A DNA stretch of 64,000 nt from an uncultured Methanomassiliicoccales archaeon. GTDB taxonomy: Archaea; Thermoplasmatota; Thermoplasmata; Methanomassiliicoccales; Methanomethylophilaceae. The notes under the pieces are model-generated. The model ran no database searches. It saw nothing but the letters and a program-made list of their open reading frames with translations, and had not been told where the DNA came from. The translations under genes were made by a program, and so were the position numbers. The stretch is from positions 1-64,000 of the forward strand of contig CAKUXX010000005.1 in NCBI GenBank assembly GCA_934702355.1, given 5' to 3'. This document shows positions 1-8,382 of this stretch, one piece after another (the stretch's first letter is position 1; each line of letters opens with the position of its first letter).

Positions 1-83
1 TAAGGATAAGGATAAGGATAAGGATAAGGATAAGGATAAGGATAAGGATAAGGATAAGGATAAGGATAAGGATAAGGATAAGG
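1..83. repeat. Hexamer tandem repeat (TAAGGA)n at the window edge
   Basis: The first 83 bases are an uninterrupted repeat of the 6-mer TAAGGA, almost 14 copies, with no mismatch. It touches the edge of the window, so its true length is unknown. Because the unit is six bases, an open frame through it would code a dipeptide repeat, but no gene is seen to run into it from the right. Slipped-strand expansion would make such a tract variable between strains. Confidence 0.95.
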
Positions 84-589
84 TTGAAAACGAGTTCTGA
101 TTACTACTTCAACAGAGAACTCGTACATAATGCAACAATGATTTCCAAAATCAATTCACCCAAGATTTGTTTTTGTGGTCTGTGATCACGCTTTTACATT
201 TTCTCTTCAACAGAGTGTTCATTAAAATCGGAGCGTTCACGTTTCGGATACATTCTGGCGAATGTTCAAACCATCTGACAAGGCCTCATCAGAGGATATC
301 TGACGATGAATATGCAGGAGGAATGCCCCTTCCACTATCGTAGCATAGCGTCTTTTTCTGCACGTCTGGCTATGAGGGCGCACGCGTTATAATTATCTCA
401 GATTGTGATTTTTAATCAATTGGAGATAATTATAATTCGACCAGTATGCCTGTTTGAAGAGTCTGGGTATGATGAGTTCTAGCAGTTTGTCTCTGCTTGT
501 TGTGAGCATTCAGAATCGACAGGTTCTTAAAAATCGGGACGGAGTGGACCCGGCAGGCCCACTCATTCAGTCCCTGTGTGAAGTATGTT
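84..589. other. AT-rich gene-free stretch with inverted and direct repeats
   Basis: No convincing coding frame. It holds a 9-base inverted repeat (ACGAGTTCT at 90-98, AGAACTCGT at 116-124), a direct repeat CTTCAACAGAG at 107-117 and 205-215, and the large palindrome listed separately at 387-435. A short plus-strand frame at 454-654 overlaps the end of the next gene antisense and has no coding character. The stretch is noticeably richer in A and T than the genes that follow. Confidence 0.7.
387..435. repeat. 49-base palindrome with 13-base perfect arms
   Basis: TTATAATTATCTC at 387-399 is the exact reverse complement of GAGATAATTATAA at 423-435; the 23-base centre can itself pair partly (TGAT with ATCA). 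It lies beyond the 3' end of the minus-strand gene that stops at 590. It could be a terminator-like hairpin, an operator, or the remains of a small inverted-repeat element. No target-site duplication was identified. Confidence 0.7.
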
Positions 590-1546
590 TCAGACCTTCA
601 CGGTCATCAGGTTCGTATCGGTTATGGTTTCGATGCTTCCCATGCCTCCATTGAACATAGGTTCGACCTCCAATATGTAGATCGCACCCGCGAGTCCGTA
701 GTGCAGTACATACCTCCATTCGGTCCCATCCGGACCGATGACGGAGATCTTCTCGGAGATCACCACACGCTTCCCGCGGAAAGTGTCCATTATCGATTGG
801 GTCTTCTCTCCATGGACGATCTTGCTCCCGTCCCCTCCATAATAGGATATGAGCGAGTCGTAGTCGATGATGCCCAGATATCCGTTCTGCGTTATTATGT
901 ACAGATCGCCGCAATCGACCTCTCCGTCTTTGGTGAATCCTTCTACCGTCCTGACAGTGTCTCTGTTGCTTCTCAGGGTCGACCAATCCTCCACCTTCAG
1001 CGAATCTCCGTCGATGGAGACAACGGTATGAGTGATGCGGGTGTCCGCGGACACGCCCCCGAGTTCCCTGCTGGTGCTGTATCCATAGTATGTTCCCGCG
1101 GTCAAAGTCTGCTCGGACATCTTCTTTCCGATATCCATGTTTGTATCGAGATGGACATCCGATCCCCATCTGGTCGCGTATTTGTGGATTATGATACCGG
1201 AATCAACAGTGACATAGAGGTCGTATTTCGTGCCGTTGATATCCTCCGTGATTATATAGCAGTCCTTTTCGAATCCGTCGTATGTCCATGTCCCGGTGCG
1301 GGCATCGGACGGGATCTCTTCGGTCCAATAGACACCACTGAGGTAGTCGTTGCGAGTGGAATCGACGGTCTTGGTCAGGTCGTTTATCCAGTCGCTGTTG
1401 AATTTGATGTAGTCCCCGACTGCGAGGTCGGTCCTGACGACATCGATGTCCAGTTCGTTATCGTCATCATAGACGATCATGGTGAAGGCTGCAGTGGCGA
1501 TCACGGCCAGGATCGTCACTGTGGCGATTGCCATTTTGACGTTCAT
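590..1546 (-). CDS. Exported or membrane-anchored protein of unknown function
   Basis: Not recognised. The 318-residue product starts with a charged residue and a hydrophobic segment (about residues 4-25, MAIATVTILAVIATAAFTMI) followed by an acidic YDDDNE stretch, the pattern of an N-terminal membrane anchor or signal peptide with the rest outside the cell. The remainder is rich in beta-type residues (Y, T, V, D, G) and may form a beta-sheet domain. The start is supported by GAGGAATTCA just upstream of the ATG, a good ribosome-binding site. It appears to be a single-gene unit; the next minus-strand gene ends 123 bases upstream. A 323-residue frame on the opposite strand covers the same bases and is a shadow. 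Confidence 0.75.
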   Translation of the reverse strand: MNVKMAIATVTILAVIATAAFTMIVYDDDNELDIDVVRTDLAVGDYIKFNSDWINDLTKTVDSTRNDYLSGVYWTEEIPSDARTGTWTYDGFEKDCYIITEDINGTKYDLYVTVDSGIIIHKYATRWGSDVHLDTNMDIGKKMSEQTLTAGTYYGYSTSRELGGVSADTRITHTVVSIDGDSLKVEDWSTLRSNRDTVRTVEGFTKDGEVDCGDLYIITQNGYLGIIDYDSLISYYGGDGSKIVHGEKTQSIMDTFRGKRVVISEKISVIGPDGTEWRYVLHYGLAGAIYILEVEPMFNGGMGSIETITDTNLMTVKV

Positions 1547-1669
1547 TGAATTCCTCCTATGAGGATGTATCAGAATATGTGTCTATAACAGTGATGCAGT
1601 CAGCACGGTCTGAAAAGGGTGTAAATCGTTTGTGACGGCACCCTTGCGGATGCCGCCGGACCTGTGGGA

Positions 1670-2143
1670 TCACTCGGATTCGCACTCGTCCTCTTCGTCG
1701 AACTCGTCGAGGAGACATGTGAGGAAATCCTCGGGCTCGATGAGGAGGTCGTCGCTGTAGCATTCGTTGTACACTTTGATACCGAATGCGCTTCCCTCGT
1801 ACATGACGAAGGCATTCATCGCGTAGGGTGCGGACCAGTCCTCTGCCATGACGTCGTCGTTGTGGTCGACGATGCAGTCCTTGGCTTCATCCGCATGGTC
1901 GCCGAAGAGGGATTCGATGGCCTCGTCGGAGATGTCTACATAGAGTTCATCCTCGTCGGTGTAGTCATACTGAACCAGGATGACCTTGGAACCGACATCT
2001 TGTGCGAAAGCCTTCAGATCCTCGACGGTGTTGTTCCCGAGGATCACGGGCGCCTCGTAGAGGTCGATGGCCTCGGAGACCTCGTAGACGGGTATGTCGA
2101 ACTGTTCGGCAAGCGCTTCTGTTACCAGGAATGATTGCTCCAT
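1670..2143 (-). CDS. Small acidic protein of unknown function
   Basis: Not recognised. The 157-residue product is strongly acidic, with a C-terminal tail almost entirely Asp/Glu with one Cys (DEFDEEDECESE). It has no signal peptide or membrane segment, so it is probably cytosolic. The N-terminal half (about residues 1-60, with EAPVILGNNTVEDLKAF) looks alpha/beta. It stands alone between an exported protein and a divergently oriented zinc-ribbon gene. Two shorter frames on the same strand inside it are out-of-frame shadows. Reality is judged from length, composition and the absence of a better frame; the function is open. Confidence 0.65.
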   Translation of the reverse strand: MEQSFLVTEALAEQFDIPVYEVSEAIDLYEAPVILGNNTVEDLKAFAQDVGSKVILVQYDYTDEDELYVDISDEAIESLFGDHADEAKDCIVDHNDDVMAEDWSAPYAMNAFVMYEGSAFGIKVYNECYSDDLLIEPEDFLTCLLDEFDEEDECESE

Positions 2144-2408
2144 ACGATGTCATCGACACAGGTATATTTAGCCTGATGCCAGGGTCTTCCACGGAATGTG
2201 GCTGTATATCAGATTATGGTAAAGTATGACCTATAAGTCCCAGTACTGTAGCTATCTGGGTGTTGTCACATCTGAGTATCCAATACCCATCCAACTGATT
2301 CAGAAACATCGTTTTTCATCGATAATCGGTGACATTCGATGAAAAATAACGTTTTCTGCAAGTTCCGTTTGGGTAACAATCATATACAGTCAATCGGATT
2401 TTGGGTCC
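2144..2408. other. Divergent promoter region
   Basis: This lies between the acidic minus-strand gene and the zinc-ribbon plus-strand gene. It carries the inverted repeat listed at 2312-2346 and a weak TATA-like CATATACAG about 25 bases ahead of the ATG at 2409, consistent with a leaderless transcript. No RNA gene seen. Confidence 0.45.
2312..2346. promoter_or_regulatory. 11-base inverted repeat upstream of the zinc-ribbon gene
   Basis: TTTTTCATCGA at 2312-2322 is the exact reverse complement of TCGATGAAAAA at 2336-2346, separated by 13 bases. Partly matching sequence outside the arms (AACATCG on the left, TAACGTT on the right) extends the imperfect symmetry. It sits 60-100 bases ahead of the gene at 2409, so it could be an operator or a terminator-like hairpin. 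Confidence 0.45.
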
Positions 2409-3413
2409 ATGGATATCACACTGATGTTCTGCCCTTATTGCGGCGGGGAACTCGGTCCGAAAGATGATTCCGGTTTCCTCTGCAAGAGCTGTGGCAAGAA
2501 CATCTACTCTGACCGTCAGAGTATCACCAACTTCATTCCCGACGGGGATCCGGGGATCCGGTTCAATGATGTCATCGAGGCCATAGAGGGTGACAACACC
2601 AAGAAGGCCCTCGATATCGCTGACGAACTGGTCGAGAACCTCGGAGAGGATAATGCTGATGTATTCTTCCTCAGAGGCATAGTTTATGCTTACCTGGGGG
2701 AGGACGGAAAGGCCTCCATAGACTGGAAGAAAGGTCTGGAGATGCTGACATCCAATCAGAATCTGGATGCATACGTCTGTTCCATGTCCAAGGTCATCTC
2801 GGACATGATGTACGCCAAGGAGAAGGAGTACATAGATTTCGATCCCATCAGATATATCGACAAACTCTGCGACGAGATCTATGAAGACACCAAAGAGTCC
2901 TGCAAGGCCCTGGTCTACTACTCGGTCTACAAGAACTATGTGAACCTGATGGACAAGCTCCAGGAGGACGGAGAGGAGGTCTTCAGGGACGTAATACCTC
3001 TGCTCTTCCGCAGGATCGTCGAATATCAGCGCAACATGTTATGCCTGAAGCGTATAATCGATGCCTATCTGTCGAGCATGGACTACAATCCCGACACGTA
3101 CGAGGATGACGACATGTGCGAGCTCCATGTCTACGAGCTCATCAGCCTGGACCTCGGGAAGTACACGGCGAATATGACCGACAGCGACATGAAGTGCATA
3201 ATGGAGCATTGGGACGACAATGCCCTGAAGTCCAACGAGGCCGATCTCGAGGCGCTGCTGCCTGCGACCAAGGGTTCCGTCATAGGTAAGCTCCTTTCAA
3301 GGAAGAACGCAACGGACGAATGCCCCAATGAGCCAGATGCAGTCGATCTGTACGTGAGGAGATGCCTTCTCCTGTGCGATTCGGACTCAGATGAGTCCGC
3401 AGTGGTCGAGTAA
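2409..3413 (+). CDS. Zinc-ribbon protein with helical (TPR-like) body
   Basis: The 334-residue cytosolic protein begins with a zinc ribbon (CPYC at about residues 8-11 and CKSC at about 27-30). A long, mostly helical region follows, with a segment near residues 55-115 (KKALDIADELVEN, then NADVFFLRGIVYAYLGEDG) that reads like one or two tetratricopeptide-type helix pairs. No catalytic motif is visible; a scaffold or regulatory role is plausible but not shown. The start at 2409 fits a leaderless transcript; an in-frame ATG at 2424 (MFCPYC) is an alternative. Its 3' end overlaps the convergent mntP gene by 27 bases. Confidence 0.75.
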   Translation: MDITLMFCPYCGGELGPKDDSGFLCKSCGKNIYSDRQSITNFIPDGDPGIRFNDVIEAIEGDNTKKALDIADELVENLGEDNADVFFLRGIVYAYLGEDGKASIDWKKGLEMLTSNQNLDAYVCSMSKVISDMMYAKEKEYIDFDPIRYIDKLCDEIYEDTKESCKALVYYSVYKNYVNLMDKLQEDGEEVFRDVIPLLFRRIVEYQRNMLCLKRIIDAYLSSMDYNPDTYEDDDMCELHVYELISLDLGKYTANMTDSDMKCIMEHWDDNALKSNEADLEALLPATKGSVIGKLLSRKNATDECPNEPDAVDLYVRRCLLLCDSDSDESAVVE

Positions 3414-3947
3414 GATCCTCAGACCGATCAGGATCAGGACGATCCCGCCAAGGCATTCCGCTTTGGATCCGTATCTGCTGCCGAATCTGCTTCCCAGTTT
3501 GACCGCTGCAGCGGATAGCACGAATGTGACGATACCTATCACCGATGCGGAGACGAGTATGTCATCGCCGGTCATGGCAAGGGATATCCCGACCGCCAGC
3601 GCATCGATGCTTGTGGCTATGGCCAGGATGAGCATGGTCCACATCCCCGTGCTGCCGTCGATCCCCTCATCCTCGTCGGACAGGGACTCACGGATCATGT
3701 TCAGACCGATCACAGCGAGCAGGGTGAATGCGATCCAATGGTCGTAATCCTCGATTAGCGAATAGAACGAACTGCCCAGGAAATAACCGATTATGGGCAT
3801 CAGCATCTGGAATGATCCGAACCACAATCCGATCACTATGATGTTCCTCGCTGTCGGATTCCTTATAGCCAGTCCTTTGCAGAGGGACACGGCGAACGCA
3901 TCCATGGCGAGGCCGATCCCTATCAGTAGGACCGAGATGATGTCCAT
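3387..3947 (-). CDS. mntP: Manganese efflux pump MntP
   Basis: The 186-residue membrane protein of the MntP (DUF204) family exports Mn2+ from the cytoplasm. The family is built from two three-helix repeats, each with an Asp in a membrane helix, and both are present: GLAMDAFAVSLCKG near residue 16 and ATSIDALAVG in the second half. About six hydrophobic segments are visible and the length is typical. The start was set at the ATG at 3947 (MDIISVLLIG); the longer open frame adds 67 residues that are out-of-frame translation of the upstream gene. Only 16 bases separate it from the DUF1848 gene, so the two are probably co-transcribed. No yybP-ykoY riboswitch fits in that gap. Confidence 0.9.
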   Translation of the reverse strand: MDIISVLLIGIGLAMDAFAVSLCKGLAIRNPTARNIIVIGLWFGSFQMLMPIIGYFLGSSFYSLIEDYDHWIAFTLLAVIGLNMIRESLSDEDEGIDGSTGMWTMLILAIATSIDALAVGISLAMTGDDILVSASVIGIVTFVLSAAAVKLGSRFGSRYGSKAECLGGIVLILIGLRILLDHCGLI

Positions 3948-3963
3948 GTCCGAACCATCTTCT

Positions 3964-4890
3964 TCACATATATGAATCCAAACGATGGGAGCTTCTGCCC
4001 TTGAGGTCCACGATCCTGTCGCGGGGCATAACCGCGCCCCACAGCAGTTCAGAATCGGGCGAGTAGAGTCTGCGGCGTCCCAGAGGGTCCTCGCGGCGTC
4101 CGGCATAGCAGTAGACGCATCCGTGTCCGCAGGTGTCGTATTCGCCAATGTCTATGCTCTTTACGCATCTGCATCTGTCCCTGACGGGGACATCCTGCGT
4201 CTCGTACGGGATGTTCAGCATCTTCATGGTCTCGCGGTCTATGCACCCGCGGGGCTCCACTCCGAACGATGAGTAATCGCCTTCTTCGCAGCAACAGCTC
4301 AGGGATATCCCGTAGTCCCTGGCGGTCTCGGAGGCCATCCTGACGAACTCCATCTTCTCAGCAGGGTTTATCCTTCTGATGATCCCGGACTCCTCCAACC
4401 TGATGAGCTTGCCGTAGATGTCCACGAAGCTGAAGATGCATCTGTCGGTCCATTCCGACGCCTCTCTGCACAGCATCTCGAACTTCCTGCGGTGATAGTC
4501 CATGCTGATGTTCCGGTTCAGGATGACGGGGTCGTATCTCCAGACCATCCTGTCCCTTCCGATGCGTTCGGAGAGCTCTATACAGGAGTCGGAGATCTCC
4601 GCCTTGAACCTGACACCCGGTTCGATATCCTTGTGGTAAGGCGTAAGGGTGACCTGGAAAAGTGTCATGTGACCCATCCTGCCGATCTCCATCATGTGAG
4701 GAACCATCGGTCCAGGATCCTTCGTTATGAAGACGATGCAGTCGACGTTATCCCTGGACAGGTCCACTTTGTAGATGACGTTCCTGGAGACCGGGTTGCG
4801 GACCAGCGCGTATCCTGCCCTCAGCCTGTTCATCATCCATTCCGAATGGAATGCGGGGATGTCCGTCCTGCGACTCGCGCTGATGATCAT
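3964..4890 (-). CDS. DUF1848 family protein, probable iron-sulfur enzyme
   Basis: The 308-residue protein begins MIISASRRTDIPAFH, the hallmark N-terminus of the DUF1848 family. The C-terminal third carries CGHGCVYCYA, a CxxxCxxC cysteine set like that of radical-SAM [4Fe-4S] sites, here near the C-terminus, plus further cysteines (SCCCEEG, RCRC). The family has no firmly established reaction. The start at 4890 was chosen because the family begins there; the open frame extends 13 residues further. It is followed at 16 bases by mntP. Co-location with a manganese pump may be incidental. Confidence 0.8.
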   Translation of the reverse strand: MIISASRRTDIPAFHSEWMMNRLRAGYALVRNPVSRNVIYKVDLSRDNVDCIVFITKDPGPMVPHMMEIGRMGHMTLFQVTLTPYHKDIEPGVRFKAEISDSCIELSERIGRDRMVWRYDPVILNRNISMDYHRRKFEMLCREASEWTDRCIFSFVDIYGKLIRLEESGIIRRINPAEKMEFVRMASETARDYGISLSCCCEEGDYSSFGVEPRGCIDRETMKMLNIPYETQDVPVRDRCRCVKSIDIGEYDTCGHGCVYCYAGRREDPLGRRRLYSPDSELLWGAVMPRDRIVDLKGRSSHRLDSYM

Positions 4891-5137
4891 CAATCCCGAA
4901 TCTCGGTTTCCGATATAGCCTGTTCGCAAGGGTCTTCTCGTCAGATTCCGTGTTTATAAAGGTTGGACGGACCTGATGGGTTTCAGGATATGTATCCGCA
5001 GATGTCTGGACATATGCGGGATGGTAGGTATACCGTGAACATTTTGATTCATCGATGTACTATTTCGAATGAACATGTCCCCTTAGGGCCATCGGTCAGG
5101 GGGGATTGGTTTATACTGGTGCGGTTGTCCCTATGGT

Positions 5138-5611
5138 ATGCGCGACCCGTGCATAGCTTCATTTCTGACACTCATCGGAACTGTCAGCATAACCGAGGAC
5201 GGGGACGGGAACATTACAGGTCTCTATCTTCCCAATTGCAACCTTCCGGCGATGGACGACAGGCTGACAAGGAGTCTGGAGGAGGCATCGGTCCAGGTCA
5301 ACGAGTACCTGAGCGGCAAGAGGAGGTCATTCGATCTCCCCCTGTCGTACGATGTATCGGAATTCAGGGAGGCCGTCCTCGAGGCTATAATGGACATTCC
5401 GTACGGGGAGACGAGGACCTATTCGGAGATAGCGTCCGAAGCGGGTTCGCCGAAGGCCGCAAGGGCGGTCGGAACGGCCTGTGCCGAGAACCCGATACCC
5501 ATAATCATCCCGTGTCACCGCGTTGTCCCCGCATCCGGCGGGATAGGGAGCTATGCGGGCGGTTCTGCTATGAAGCAGAAGCTCCTGGACCTGGAGAACG
5601 GTAGCAGATGA
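5138..5611 (+). CDS. ogt: Methylated-DNA--protein-cysteine methyltransferase
   Basis: The 157-residue suicide repair protein transfers an alkyl group from O6-alkylguanine in DNA to its own cysteine. The active-site motif IPCHRVV is near residue 127, preceded by the DNA-binding helix region (RTYSEIASEAGSPKAARAVG) and followed by the conserved GIGSYAGG loop. The N-terminal domain is short, as in archaeal forms. A TATA-like TTTATACTGG lies about 25 bases before the start. The stop overlaps the start of the AlkD-like gene by four bases (ATGA), so the two alkylation-repair genes form a translationally coupled pair. Confidence 0.92.
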   Translation: MRDPCIASFLTLIGTVSITEDGDGNITGLYLPNCNLPAMDDRLTRSLEEASVQVNEYLSGKRRSFDLPLSYDVSEFREAVLEAIMDIPYGETRTYSEIASEAGSPKAARAVGTACAENPIPIIIPCHRVVPASGGIGSYAGGSAMKQKLLDLENGSR

Positions 5612-6291
5612 TAGATTACCGCAGGATGCTTGCTGATGCCTCCGAACCGAAGCTGTCCGAGTTCTCATCGAAGCTCCTGCCCGGGAAGGAAGGAGTGCTC
5701 GGTGTCAGGATCCCGGAGGTCAGACGCATCGCGAAGCTCATAATCAAGGATGATTGGACTCAGGCCCTTGTCGGAGAGCCCGGATCGTTCGAAGCGGAGC
5801 TTCTCAGAGGCATAGTGATCGCGACCGCACCCATCGATACGGACACGAGGATGGATCTCACCCGTGATTTCATGGGATACATCGATAACTGGTCCACCTG
5901 CGACACGTTCTGCTCCTCATGGAAGTGTCCGAAGGCGGATTCCGATAAGATATGGGATTTCTTTGCATCGCTGATGGATTCGGGAGAGGAGTTCCCGATG
6001 CGCGTATCCGTGATCGCCCGCATGTCGCATTTCAAGGACGGGGAACACTGCAGACTGCTGCTGGAGGACCTCGCTACCCATGACAACCCCGGATACTACT
6101 ACCGTATGGGGAGCGCATGGGCTGTATCGATGGTATATGTCGATCACAGCACGATGACTGAGGAGCTTCTCTGCTCGGGCAGATTGGAGCCCTGGACGCA
6201 CAACAAGGCGATCCAGAAGATCCGCGAGTCGTTCCGCGTATCGGATGAGGACAAGGAGCGTCTGAAGGGTCTCAGGCGCAGCGTTCCCTGA
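5608..6291 (+). CDS. AlkD-like DNA alkylation repair glycosylase
   Basis: The 227-residue helical protein belongs to the DNA alkylation repair (AlkD, HEAT-like repeat) family, which removes 3- and 7-alkylated purines. The family signature NWSTCDTF lies near residue 92, and FPMRVSVIARMSHF and YYYRMGSAWAVSMV follow in the usual order. The length fits. It is coupled to ogt by an ATGA overlap, giving a two-gene alkylation-damage unit. The 3' end overlaps the convergent gene at 6272 by 20 bases, a sign of the compact genome. Confidence 0.88.
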   Translation: MIDYRRMLADASEPKLSEFSSKLLPGKEGVLGVRIPEVRRIAKLIIKDDWTQALVGEPGSFEAELLRGIVIATAPIDTDTRMDLTRDFMGYIDNWSTCDTFCSSWKCPKADSDKIWDFFASLMDSGEEFPMRVSVIARMSHFKDGEHCRLLLEDLATHDNPGYYYRMGSAWAVSMVYVDHSTMTEELLCSGRLEPWTHNKAIQKIRESFRVSDEDKERLKGLRRSVP

Positions 6292-6829
6292 CAAGCTCTA
6301 TGATGCGGTCGGCATTGTCGTCGCCGATCCTCGCACCCTTGCGCTCGAGCCAGGTCCAGTTCCTCTTCTCGCATTCCTTTTTGAAGTCCTCGCTGGTGAC
6401 GGCGATGACCTTTCCGTCGCCGATGCCGTCGGCTTCGAGGAACATGGCGAACATGTCCTTGGGAACGCACAGGATCACTGTGTCGAATGCCCTGGTGATG
6501 AACGATGTGCGTTCTACGAACTCGGTGCGCTGCTCGCACTCTTCGTACCCTTTGCGGTCCGACATGACATCCGGGTAGCTCATGATGTTGTAGTTGCCCG
6601 GGACGAACCCGTATTTGGTCGAGATGACGCCGAATGACAGGTCGCACAGTTTGGAACCGTCGTCCTTCTTCGCTGTGTCGATCCTCGCTACCAGTTTCTT
6701 GACCTCGGTCATGCGTCCTCCGAAGAGCTCGAACGCAGTTGCTATGCGGTTCTGGACCAGGAAGACGGTGGAATCGTTCGTCACGACCAGGACGCGGGGC
6801 AGCATCTTCATCTCTGTAGCTATCTTCAT
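6272..6829 (-). CDS. Unknown protein in the hypA-hypD unit
   Basis: The 185-residue product is not recognised. It begins MKIATEMKMLPRVLVVTNDS and reads as an alpha/beta cytosolic protein (LPRVLVVTND, then LCDLSFGVISTKYGFVPG and DTVILCVPKDMF), with two Cys in ECEQRTEF and KKECEKR. The start was placed at 6829, two bases after the hypD stop; the longer frame merely reads hypD out of frame. The context ties it to hydrogenase maturation or nickel handling, but no motif proves this. An ATG eight codons further in (MLPRVL) is an alternative start. Confidence 0.7.
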   Translation of the reverse strand: MKIATEMKMLPRVLVVTNDSTVFLVQNRIATAFELFGGRMTEVKKLVARIDTAKKDDGSKLCDLSFGVISTKYGFVPGNYNIMSYPDVMSDRKGYEECEQRTEFVERTSFITRAFDTVILCVPKDMFAMFLEADGIGDGKVIAVTSEDFKKECEKRNWTWLERKGARIGDDNADRIIELVRERCA

Positions 6830-6831
6830 GT

Positions 6832-7917
6832 TCAGAGCCTCTTGGATCCGAGCCTGTATGCGATGCTGCAGTTGCCTTCTGCCGAGACCATGCACGGGCC
6901 CATGGGGTTCATGGGCTTGCAGACCTTTCCGAACATGGGGCACTCGTCGGACCTGATCACTCCTCTGAGTACCTCTCCGCATTTGCATCCCCTTGCCTCG
7001 ACTTCGACCTCGGGGGCGTTCCTGAGTATGTCCTCGTGGACCTTCGTGGCATCGTGGTCCTGGAACTTGGGCTTCAGGGTCAGGGCGCTCTTCTTGATCA
7101 CGGGGAATCCCCTCCATGCGCGGTCGACGGGATCGAATGTGTCATCGATCAGTTTCATGGCCGTGGGGTTGCCTTCGGGCCTGACAAGTCTGGAGTACTC
7201 GTTCTCGACCTCGTTGCGTCCCTCCTTCAATTGTTTGCAGAGCATGTAGCAGGACATCAGGATGTCCAGGGGCTCGAATCCCGCGATGACCTGCGGGACG
7301 TGGTAGTTGGCCGAGACGGGCTCGAACATCTTCGTACCGGTGATGACCGCCACGTGCCCGGGCATGATGAATCCGTCGATCCTGTTCTCCCCTAGGTCGA
7401 AGAGGGCCTGTATGATCGGAGGGCAGATCCTGTGGCAGCTGTAGACTGAGAAGTTCTCGGGACAGTTGTCCTTGTGGAGGGGCACACATGTGGACGGAGC
7501 GGTCGTCTCGAATCCCACACCGACGAACACGAGGGGTTTGTCGGGCTGGTCCCTGGCCATCTGCACGGCATCGTCTATGGAGTAGACGATCCTCACATCG
7601 GCCCCGTCGGCCTTCGCATCGAAGAGGGATCCTATGGTGGTCGGGACCCTCATCATGTCTCCGAACGCCGTCACGGTGACGCCGTTCCTGGCGAGGGTGA
7701 TGGCATCCGCGATCTCCCTGCTCGTGGTGACGCAGACGGGGCATCCCGGGCCCTGTGCGATCTTGATGCCGACGTCGTTGAGCATCTCCTCGAGGCCGAA
7801 GCGCACGATGGTGTCCTGGTGCGTGCCGCAGATGTGCATGAACCTTGCATCGACATCCATCTTCCTGATGTGGTCAAGGATCTTCTTGGCGGTCTCCTCA
7901 TCTCTGTACTTGAACAT
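6832..7917 (-). CDS. hypD: Hydrogenase maturation protein HypD
   Basis: The 361-residue iron-sulfur protein works with HypC to assemble the Fe(CN)2CO centre of [NiFe] hydrogenases. Conserved elements: HICGTHQ near residue 28, GPGCPVC near residue 57, GVGFETTAPS near residue 125, and the C-terminal cysteine cluster RGCKCGEVLRG...ECPMFGKVC that binds a [4Fe-4S] cluster. The length is typical. Its ATG overlaps the hypA stop by one base, so the two are co-transcribed. No hypC, hypB, hypE or hypF lies in the window. Confidence 0.95.
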   Translation of the reverse strand: MFKYRDEETAKKILDHIRKMDVDARFMHICGTHQDTIVRFGLEEMLNDVGIKIAQGPGCPVCVTTSREIADAITLARNGVTVTAFGDMMRVPTTIGSLFDAKADGADVRIVYSIDDAVQMARDQPDKPLVFVGVGFETTAPSTCVPLHKDNCPENFSVYSCHRICPPIIQALFDLGENRIDGFIMPGHVAVITGTKMFEPVSANYHVPQVIAGFEPLDILMSCYMLCKQLKEGRNEVENEYSRLVRPEGNPTAMKLIDDTFDPVDRAWRGFPVIKKSALTLKPKFQDHDATKVHEDILRNAPEVEVEARGCKCGEVLRGVIRSDECPMFGKVCKPMNPMGPCMVSAEGNCSIAYRLGSKRL

Positions 7918-8297
7918 TATTCAGCCTCCTCAATATCCATGCATTTGACGGTACAGGACATCCCCTTCTTCACTTCGACCTTCCCTCCGCATTTGGGACA
8001 GGACAGTATAGGGATGGTGTGCTCATCGAAATCCGGGTCGGAGAGGACCTCCGCAGGTCCCTCGAATCCGCAATCCCAGCATTCCAGTTCGATCGGCTCG
8101 TGCTCCACGATGAACTCGGAACCCTCGAGGATCGTGTCCTTCGTGACTATCTCATAGGCGAAGCTCATCTGTTCCTCTCCGAGATTGGTCAGATCCCCGA
8201 TGGTCACAGTGATGCTGTTGACCTTTTGGACATTGTACTTCTCAAGCTCCTTGATGACCGCGTCAACAAGGCTTACAACGACCGATACCTCATGCAT
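7917..8297 (-). CDS. hypA: Hydrogenase nickel incorporation protein HypA
   Basis: The 126-residue metallochaperone delivers nickel to hydrogenase. The start was set at 8297 because the mature N-terminus MHEVSVV supplies the nickel ligands (Met1 amine, His2, Glu3); the longer frame would bury them. The zinc-binding domain has CWDCGF and CPKCGG, two CxxC pairs. It leads the hypA-hypD-unknown unit. NikR, the nickel-responsive regulator, is encoded about 4.6 kb away. Confidence 0.94.
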   Translation of the reverse strand: MHEVSVVVSLVDAVIKELEKYNVQKVNSITVTIGDLTNLGEEQMSFAYEIVTKDTILEGSEFIVEHEPIELECWDCGFEGPAEVLSDPDFDEHTIPILSCPKCGGKVEVKKGMSCTVKCMDIEEAE

Positions 8298-8382
8298 CAG
8301 GTGGGTATGTCCGTCACGATAATAAAACTGGTCGGCCCGGATGCCTGTGGGAGATATCATCCATCCGATGCGGTCCGGGAGG

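Noticed and set aside
1..83. CRISPR array
   Set aside because: The repeat is a six-base unit with no spacers, so it is a simple tandem repeat.
578..1549. 323-residue plus-strand frame
   Set aside because: Antisense shadow of the anchored protein gene at 590-1546, which has a ribosome-binding site and a signal anchor; the shadow has neither.
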